Part shown: positions 57,190 to 64,000 of the stretch, piece after piece
Layout of the letters: every line of letters begins with the position of its first letter
Numbering within the stretch: position 1 is the stretch's first letter
Assembly: GCA_008694505.1 (NCBI GenBank)
Contig: VZDJ01000219.1
Location: 11,336,350-11,400,349, forward strand
DNA from: Cyanoderma ruficeps
Taxonomy: Eukaryota; Chordata; Aves; Passeriformes; Timaliidae
Length of the DNA stretch: 64,000 bases
Reading direction: 5' to 3'
Program-made: the position numbers and the translations under genes
Notes under the pieces: model-generated
Database searches by the model: none
What the model was told of the DNA's origin: nothing
Seen by the model: the letters and a program-made list of their open reading frames with translations, nothing else

Positions 57190-58160
57190 CTTTTTGTCAA
57201 TGGCTTAAAGCTGAGATAAGCCCTGAGTGTTTAAATTGGCAATTCTAATAGCTACCTGAATCCAATCCAATTCACAGCAGCTTGGCTTGTAAGGCAATCG
57301 GTGATACAGTGTTAATGCCAACTAATCTGATAAAAATTGACACGATGACAACGTTGGGCCATTAGTTACCAGCAGTTTTTATGTCTGTGTAAATCCATCG
57401 TGTTTTACAAGGTGCAGGGGGATTCTGGGAGAATCTTTTCTTGGTTTGTTGGTGTTTTTTTTTTTTTTTCAGGACCGTGGAAATAAAGAGGTTTTGCTGC
57501 CGAAGCAAACTCATCGCTGCGTGCGCCGCCGCTGCGAGTGTTAAATGGCAAAATTCATCACAACTAATTTCTATTTGCCATCTATTAGGCTACATTGTTT
57601 TGTCCTCAACGTCAGGTTAAATAATGAACCTCTCGGAATAGAGTAAATTAACCTCCACTTTATGTTCATGTCATTGTCAAATGGAAACATCACTTGTACA
57701 AATGAAAAAGATTCATTAGTAAAGCTAATGCATAGGCTCCACTCCAGTAAAAGATAAGAGCGATTGAGGCCTTGTCATAATGCAGTGTCGAACCGCTGGC
57801 TTGTTATTTATGATGCCTGCCATAATCTTTGGAGATTATTTTCAGCAATGGTAATTAGCACACAATGCATCAGGAACAATTATGGAACAATGTCTTAGCT
57901 TGACAGGTATGCCACCCTGCTGCAGGCGGGCTATGATCCATGAGAAATTCAATCAAATCTGCATGCTGCAGGGAGTTTATTAATATTTCTCCTTCCGAGG
58001 CAGTTTGAAAGGCAGCTATGCTTGACCGGCCACCCAAAAATAGTTAGCAGAGTGATATGAGTGTGCTCCTTGTTAATACACACCTATCTGCACAGAGCCT
58101 TCCTGTGCACTTAGAGCTGATTAAAATAATGTCTGTGAGTTTGCTATTTACCAGGGTGAG
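57190..58160. promoter_or_regulatory. Densest enhancer-like segment of the window
   Basis: Nearly 1 kb of non-repetitive DNA (one T run at 57,456-57,469) with very high binding-word density and no open frame. Visible sites: AGATAAG GATA words at 57,214-57,220 and 57,752-57,758; a direct repeat GGAACAAT at 57,873-57,880 and 57,884-57,891 giving two SOX-type AACAAT cores 11 bases apart; GGTAATTAGC near 57,850; CTTGACAGG (MEIS/TGIF) near 57,899; a MEF2-like CCAAAAATAG at 58,034-58,043; TTTATTAATATTTC near 57,976; and a CpG cluster (GCGTGCGCCGCCGCTGCG) at 57,519-57,536. This mixture strongly resembles ultraconserved developmental enhancers. The target gene is unknown and conservation is inferred. 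Confidence 0.55.
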
Positions 58161-59341
58161 GAGAAAATTGCTACCTCTGCTCGCTGGCCATGGGGCCTCG
58201 TTCAGGGTAGGCTGTTGCTGAAGGAGCTCTGTAACGAAGTGGCAAATTCCAGCACGGACACAAATCCTGTAAGTCTGCTAGAAGCAGGGGGACTACTCTG
58301 ATTTACAGCTCTTCACATCCCAGCTTAGGAATCAAAGTGTCCCTGATTAAGGCAATTTTCCCTCGAATAGCACAAATGCAGCAGCGTGGCAGTTTCTCCT
58401 TTCAGGCATCCCAACAATCCTGTGTGAAGCCTCTCCTGAGGGGTCTGGGGCATGGACAGGGCACGGAGGAGAAACGTGGCTTAGGAGCACAGGCACAGCA
58501 GAGTTAACGTGTGTGACACCCTTGCAGTGTAGGTGTCACCTCTGTGGCCACAACTGATTTTAGTACCTGCTGAAAAACTCCTCAGGTATTTTAGAGACAG
58601 CCCCACAGACACCATTTTATTTTTCTATGTAGCGACACGAGGATCTTCCAGCCAACTTCTATCCCTGCATTGGAGTCCATGGCAGAGCTGCACAAGCTAG
58701 AGCCAAGCTGAGGTGAGGAGAGACACAAATCAATCATGCACCATTCTTTGGAAAGACAGTTGTTCTCAAACTTTATTAAAAAAATAACACTGCAAAGCCT
58801 GAGAATACCTTTGCCAGGGTTTACAGGACTTTTGGCTTCAGGTTTTCTAGGTGTACATTTTGAGATAACTTCCTGATAAATGCTGTTTAACATCTTGTTT
58901 GGTTGCTAATAGACTGGGGGATACTTCATCATCCTCATTCAATAAAAATACATCATCCTGCTTCTTTCTACGTGCAGAAGTGGCAGTGCTAAATGCACAT
59001 TTCTGCCCATTCTGCATAATTATTAATGATTTATCATTGTCATCCTTTAATAGGCTTATATCATTATTAGGATTTCTTTTGTTCTTAATAATGCTTAAAG
59101 ATCATCAAGGAACAGAATTCATGTGCATATGTCAGTGGGTGAAGAGACACCCTTAAAAGAGGGGGACAGCTCTGAGTGGAGAGCAGGAGTGTGGGAGGGA
59201 CGGCTGGATGCATTTAGCAGCACCAACCATATTATAAAATCATCAGTCAGAGAGGAATTGTTGCTTTTTGTTTATTTTAACATTATTTTCCATGGGGACT
59301 GCTGCTAGGGCCTGAAAGGCATGCCTAAGTTGTTTTTTTTT
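58161..59341. other. Noncoding DNA with a small A+T-rich regulatory-looking part
   Basis: No gene is recognised. The part 58,930-59,110 (GCATAATTATTAATGATTTATC near its middle) has homeodomain cores and regulatory texture. A minus-strand AATAAA lies near 58,766-58,772 beside a 100-codon minus frame that has no domain. A T run starts near 59,332. Confidence 0.42.
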
Positions 59342-59368
59342 TTTTTTCTAATGCNTTTTTTCTAATGC
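59342..59368. other. Probable assembly join at a single N
   Basis: The N at 59,355 is flanked by identical 13-base copies of TTTTTTCTAATGC (59,342-59,354 and 59,356-59,368). This is the signature of two contig ends that overlap but were joined with a token N, duplicating the overlap. True genomic sequence probably has one copy. Confidence 0.8.
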
Positions 59369-59753
59369 AAACATTGTTTGGTATTTCTGTTGCACACAAG
59401 CTCTTTCCTTCCTCTTGTTTGGTATTTAAATGTATGGATGGCTTGTGATTAGGAGCAGGTGGAGGGGGAGAACAGGACAAAGTGATTTTAAGTCACTCCT
59501 CTTTTGTGCCACCATCTGTTCCTGGGCTGGAGTGAAACTGAATGCACAAAAAAAACTGATCTGCACCATAACTTTTCCAAAGAAAATGAGGATGATCAGG
59601 AGAATCCCCAGGGACATGGGCCTGATGGGAGAGGTCACACCCTCCTCCTCTATACCCTGACAGATTGCTGCGCTGCTTTTCTGCTTGGAACAGACGAGCC
59701 ACCATTTATTAATTATGGGTTGTTCTGCTGCTGAACCTAAAAATCGGGCCCCC
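59369..59753. other. Noncoding DNA, nothing recognised
   Basis: Overlapping frames on both strands (59,426-59,897) arise partly from the old repeat that follows. No coding character is seen. Confidence 0.45.
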
Positions 59754-59893
59754 CCTGTGCTGGGTGCTGTATTAACACAGGGCTCAGTGGCAGCCATTGG
59801 CCCCAAAGACCTTACAGTTTGCATGGAAGAAAAAAGAAAACAGATGGATACAACAAACCGACTGCGGGAGCATGGAGTAACCATGAGACAATT
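59754..59893 (+). repeat. Ancient amniote SINE-like remnant
   Basis: The ordered words CCTGTGCTGGGTGCTGTATT, AACACAG, CCCCAAAGACCTTACAGTTT, AAACAGATGGATACAACAAA and CATGAGACAAT parallel an old, widespread amniote repeat ('gtgctaggtgctgtacaaacacag...ccccaaagagcttacagtct...acaggtggatacaaca'). The copy is well preserved in order but diverged in sequence. The exact family (MIR-like or other old SINE) needs a library search. Confidence 0.55.
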
Positions 59894-60075
59894 ATGATCC
59901 GTTAAACTATTCAGGTCAGGAAATGCACTGCAATACCATCCCCAATTGAAACACTAGAAGGATGCTAAATGGGCAGAGGGCAGAGTGTAATGATTAGATT
60001 TGGGACAATGGATCGAATGTTCTGGTGCGGAGATTGCCACAGGATTTTTAATGACCGCTTCTGATCGTGGCTTGC
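59894..60075. promoter_or_regulatory. Possible enhancer-like block
   Basis: Non-repetitive DNA with TGTAATGATTAGATTTGGG near 59,988, GGACAATGGATCG near 60,003 and TTTTTAATGACCGC near 60,045, i.e. homeodomain and SOX-type cores. Weak call from texture. Confidence 0.25.
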
Positions 60076-61687
60076 GTTTTACAGACTGCCCAAGGAAACT
60101 GTGTCTCCAGTTGCTTTATACCTTCTTGGTGTGCACCTTGTGAAGGCCTGGAGGGCTGGTGTTTAACACTTCTGTTAATTTTGATGAGATGGTCTGCAAT
60201 AACAAAGCAGCAATCAGCCCAAGGGATCCCTGTAGCCAGAAGTGAAGCATCTCCCATCAGCAAACAGCTTTTGGTTGCTGTAGCCATTCCTGCAGAAGTA
60301 CCTGTGGCTCTACATACCCAGGAGCACTGAAACTTGCTTGGGGACAGGTTCAGGATGTTCCAAGGGCATTTGCTCAGCGTGTCTGTGAGTCAGCTCCGGG
60401 AGAGGGGCCTTTAGAGGGCACTGAAGAACACCTCTCTGAGCTCCCGGGTTCCTCAGGGATGGTTGGTGCTGTGGATGTGGCATCTGAAGGAAGCCTTGCG
60501 CTCATTCCCACCCCAGATTAGAGACTATGCTTGACTGAGACAGGGCCTAAAAGCAGTGGAGGAGACAAGCAGCTCTCCCAGGCTATACATGGAGGTAAAT
60601 GAGATGCCCACAGCCCTCCTGCTCTGCCCCTGTCTCAGGGACACCCAGAGCTCCGTGTGCTCCTCATTTGTGTCCTGTGCAGTCCTGCCCACTCTGTGCA
60701 GAGCAGCACTGGTCAGGACACTGTGCTGCCCAGCAGAGAAGGTCCCTGAGGGGCTGAAGACAGTCCCAATGCACCAGCTCAGAGTGTTTCCCACCTCTGT
60801 CCACCCCAAGGGAGGCTGAGATCCCTCAACACCTGGCTCCTAAGTAGGGCTTCTCGGGAGGTGATGCTGGCCTGAGATCTTCAGTGATGCAAACATCCTG
60901 TGAGTGAGGACAGAGCAGAGATGTCCCTCAGAGACTTAGAACAGTTCACTGCTGAGAGCAGAGCTGCTGCCTGTTGCTGAAAGAGCCCTTCCAGGCTGTG
61001 GGGTTCTCTGTACTTGTACTCACCCTCTGTGAATGTTTGGGTTGGCTCCAAACCTGTTGTAGCTCTCCAGAGTTTTACATCTTTAAATCAGGTATTCAGG
61101 GCTCTTCAGACTCCAGGTTGGTCCATGCAGCCAAACCCTGACAAAAACTGCTTAATGCTTTAGACAAGTATTTTCTTTTTAATGATTCCGGCCAGAGATG
61201 CTGAGTTGAAGAACCAAACTAATTTCATGTGCTTCTCCAACACCCCATTATGACATTTATGACATATTTTTCTGTTTAGAGGGATGATTTTTTCCAGATG
61301 CCAGTACATCTAAAACTACCTAATGAGATTTCCACAGATGTAGAGCTTAAAACCATCTATGGTATTTTTATTTTTCTCTCTAAGTAATGATACTTTCCAA
61401 CTGAAACATTTCCTGAATAAAGCACTAGAAACAATTGAATGTGTATCAGGTTCATAGAAAGAAAAGCTTTTTCATTGGCAGGCAGGTATTGTGATTGAGT
61501 CTTGGCTTTTCACCCACTTGTTTTGAAATGGGTTTTATTTTCTCTGGAGTTGGTCAAGATTTAAAGACAAAATTCCAAAACTAGAGTTTGGGGTGGACAA
61601 GGGAGCACCTCAAAGGCCCTGTAGCTCTTCCCTGTAGTGACATCCCCTCCTGAATTATCTTGTCTTGCTCTGTACATTGCAAAGGAG
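60076..61687. other. Noncoding DNA, no gene seen
   Basis: G+C-moderate to 61,100, then A+T-rich. A 9-base tandem duplication TTATGACAT lies at 61,248-61,265. Open frames at 60,525-60,819 overlap on both strands. No gene or repeat family is recognised. Confidence 0.45.
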
Positions 61688-61752
61688 ATATTATTGGTCA
61701 TGTTTTACACTGGGAAAGCACAGGAACAGAAAGATGAAGTGACTAATGGGTG
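61688..61752 (+). repeat. MIR-like ancient SINE remnant
   Basis: ATATTATTGGTCATGTTTTA followed by CACTGGGAAAGCACAGGAAC and AGAAAGATGAAGTGACTAA parallels the MIR core (cccattttacagatgaggaaactgaggcacagagaggtgaagtgactt). Diverged, with unclear ends. Confidence 0.5.
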
Positions 61753-62632
61753 ATTCTCCCTTGTTTCTCTGCAGGTGGAAGAAGCCTCTGTTTTCCTGAG
61801 GACAGTTGATGCTTCCTCTGTCTTGTATTTTCATCCTTTGGGGGATGGTGAAGATGAGGGGTTTGTATACCTCCATCCCTGCTCTTCTTGCCATCCCTAA
61901 TTGTCCTATTAAGAGGGAGGAAACCAGGATGACAAGTGTTGTCCCACCAGACTGCAGGGTCATTTGGGGTGCCCAGAAGAAAACTGGGAATCTGCTTGTG
62001 GCGCTTATTTGATCTGAGCCCCAGCAGGGCAGAGTATTTACATTTATACTGATACTGGGTGATCATTTTCATCCCTTTTGTTCTTCACACTTTTCTTTCC
62101 TAACACAGCTGATGAGACCCTCAGTTTGTCCAGGATCAGGAAAGCATCTGACTCCCAGAGAGCCTTTCCCCTCGGGAATATGGAATAGCACAAGGACAGG
62201 ATCCTGTGTTATTTGGTGGCTGGGCTGGGATTACTGGCCTGAGCCTGATCCTCAAGATGTGGGGACATGAGAAAGCTGTTTAACTGTGACTTGGGTGGGT
62301 GTAAGTCCTGCCATCTCCTGCTTCCCCACATGTCTTCTTGCTCTCACACAGAAAAATTATTATATTCTTTCAGTGAAGGATGACCCCTATTACACTTAAA
62401 ATAAATTGCAGCATTGTCTGGAAATATTTAAGCTGAATCTCTCTCACTCTTGTAAGAGCAGAACACCCACAACCAAGGAAGGGAGGCTGGGCTGTTCCAA
62501 CACTGAACTCAGCCTTGCAGATGTCTGTCACCTGTTTCTAAGGAAATGTGCAAGTGTTTGGGAAAGAGCTGGGCTTCGTTGTTATTGTGGGAATCTGAAA
62601 CCACTCTGAACTTTGCCCTTCTATCCTCTTTC
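61753..62632. other. Noncoding DNA, nothing recognised
   Basis: An acceptor-like CCTTGTTTCTCTGCAG ends at 61,774, followed by about 40 open codons, but no donor or 3'-end signal supports an exon, and the preceding MIR remnant may have supplied the site. Nothing else is recognised. Confidence 0.42.
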
Positions 62633-62687
62633 CAATTTTTTTTTTGGGGGGGTTTTTTTTTTGGGGTTTTGGAGGGTTTTTTTAAAA
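62633..62687 (+). repeat. T/G homopolymer tract with G-quadruplex potential
   Basis: T10, G7, T10, G4, T4, GGAGGG and T7 follow each other between 62,636 and 62,683. The G runs could form a quadruplex on the plus strand. Such tracts are also prone to polymerase slippage and sequencing error, so run lengths may be inexact. Confidence 0.75.
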
Positions 62688-64000
62688 TTGCTTGGCTCAT
62701 ACTCCACTAACTGGTTTGCATGAAGGGCTTTTTTCTGCAAAATGCCAAGTGCTCTTAACTCCTGCCCAGGCCAAAGCTGCTCATCACCTTGCCAGAACTG
62801 AGCTGTAAGATTCAGATTTGGGCCACAAGCGGGAAAGTCGATCTTCAGTTGGTGTTAACTGATCCCTTCAGCCAACAGCCCCGCTCCTGGCTGGGGAAGG
62901 CTGTCACAGCATCACACATGGAATTAATACATGAACCCAGACTGTACCTGCAGCAGCTTTGCCATTCTTGGGGCCCACACCTCTTGCCCTGCTAGGCAGA
63001 CAGCTGGACAGGGAAGAAATGAGCAGTTTGTCTTCTACCTGCTGATGGGAGCTGCTAAACAAAAGAGAAAGGCAGAAGCTGGATGTCTGCAGAACACGAG
63101 AGGAAACCTCCTGGCCTCGATCTGGCCCTCATTTTCTTTCTGAACAGCCCAGAGCTTGTTTATTCCCCTTCCAGCTACTGCATGGGACTCTTTACTGCAC
63201 TCCATCACCAAACCCCTGCGCCTTCACCCCTGGGTTTGCCAGGTCACTGTGAATATATATGAATATGAATAACAGAAAGCCTGAGCAAGTAGCAAACCTG
63301 GCACAATGCTTGTCGGGAGGAATCTTCCCAACTGGTGCCATTGCTGTGCAGCAGTCTGTCCTCCACCCCAGCACAATCCTGTCTTGGATAAGCTTCTTTC
63401 CAGCTCCAGACTGTGTGGGCAGAGCTCAGGTGGGTTCACTTCTCCACGGGAAACAAACACACTGCAGGGTGGGATGTTGTTTTACAGCAGAGGTGTGCCA
63501 CATCCCGCACAATCTCACCGGCACCAAATCTAGGAAATCAAGATCAGGATCAAGAGGATCATGCAGCTGCTGCATGGGGTGGGACTGCCGGCTGAGATCA
63601 TTCTGGATCCAGAAGCAGGTTTGTGTCCCTGCTAACAAAAGAGCTATGGGCTTACTTGGAGTCAAAGCCAACCTACCAATCAGTCAGTGAAATATTTTGG
63701 TCATAGAAACCACCTTGAAGAGGGTGTAATTAATGTACACCTTTGTATTTCATGTAATAAAATGGTTTCTGGTCAGCTGCCCTGTCAGTTAAGGATTACA
63801 CACCCACCCCTTTTCATGATTAATCAGATGTCAGGATGTATGTGCTCTCCCAGCATATCATCCCATGGCAAGCAGCAGCACTTTTACAAATGTAGAAAGA
63901 AAGAAAAAAAAAAAGAAACAATAATAGGAAAAAGAATTATTTTTATGTGTACTTGTCTTAAGACATATTTTTCCACTCAGTAATTTGAAAAAAATAGCCA
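62688..64000. other. Noncoding DNA, no gene seen
   Basis: Mixed DNA. Frames on both strands at 63,192-63,690 (up to 143 codons) overlap and lack domains. A poly-A run is near 63,902-63,914. The A+T-rich end (63,800-64,000) shows TTCATGATTAATCAGATG, with a homeodomain word, but nothing decisive. No gene or repeat family is recognised. Confidence 0.48.

Noticed and set aside
61775..61900. Acceptor-like TTTCTCTGCAG followed by about 40 open codons
   Set aside because: No donor or polyadenylation signal; it directly follows a MIR-like remnant and both strands are open.

Overview
This window looks like vertebrate nuclear DNA from a gene-poor region, most likely avian. The hints are a degenerate CR1-type LINE tail near 28.6 kb, very old amniote-wide repeat remnants (MIR-like, amniote SINE-like and fold-back elements), a low load of young repeats, and two single-N joins typical of a draft assembly. 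The clade is an inference; nothing here fixes the species. I recognise no protein-coding gene, rRNA, tRNA, microRNA, CRISPR array, operon or intact transposon. No predicted translation resembles a family I can name, and the longest open frames (about 170-210 codons) lie in G+C-richer stretches where both strands are open, as expected by chance.

The supportable content is regulatory-looking and structural. Blocks of A+T-rich, low-complexity-free DNA, dense in homeodomain, POU, SOX, GATA and E-box words and short palindromes, alternate with plainer DNA. The best are 8.1-8.7, 9.1-10.1, 14.3-14.7, 20.0-20.6, 23.0-23.6, 27.0-27.7, 43.2-43.7, 44.2-44.6, 47.7-48.1, 51.6-52.0 and above all 57.2-58.2 kb. 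They have the texture of conserved noncoding elements (long-range enhancers) around developmental transcription-factor genes. Conservation itself cannot be seen in one sequence, so every such call is an inference.

Region by region: 0-8 kb is mostly plain DNA with one old repeat; 8-12 kb holds two regulatory-looking blocks with perfect hairpins and palindromes; 13.9-15.2 kb is a compositional landmark (G-rich minisatellite, then a short CpG island with two CTCF-like words, then an A+T-rich block, then a 390-bp purine-rich tract); 16.9 kb carries an exact PBX-MEIS/PREP word; 18.8-20.6 kb has alternating purine-pyrimidine tracts; 23-28 kb has two good enhancer-like blocks; 29.7 kb is a poly-A run containing an N; 31-42 kb is plain and G+C-richer; 42-52 kb alternates plain DNA with enhancer-like blocks; 56.9-58.2 kb is the densest regulatory-looking segment; 59-64 kb holds old repeats, an assembly join and a G/T tract.

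Four plus-strand stretches look like exons by splice-site context plus open frame (33,365-33,596; 41,765-41,978; 45,601-45,708; 50,680 to about 51,040, the last with tandem polyadenylation signals). They could belong to a long noncoding RNA or an unrecognised small-protein gene. Their phases do not give one convincing joined protein, so they are reported as candidates only.
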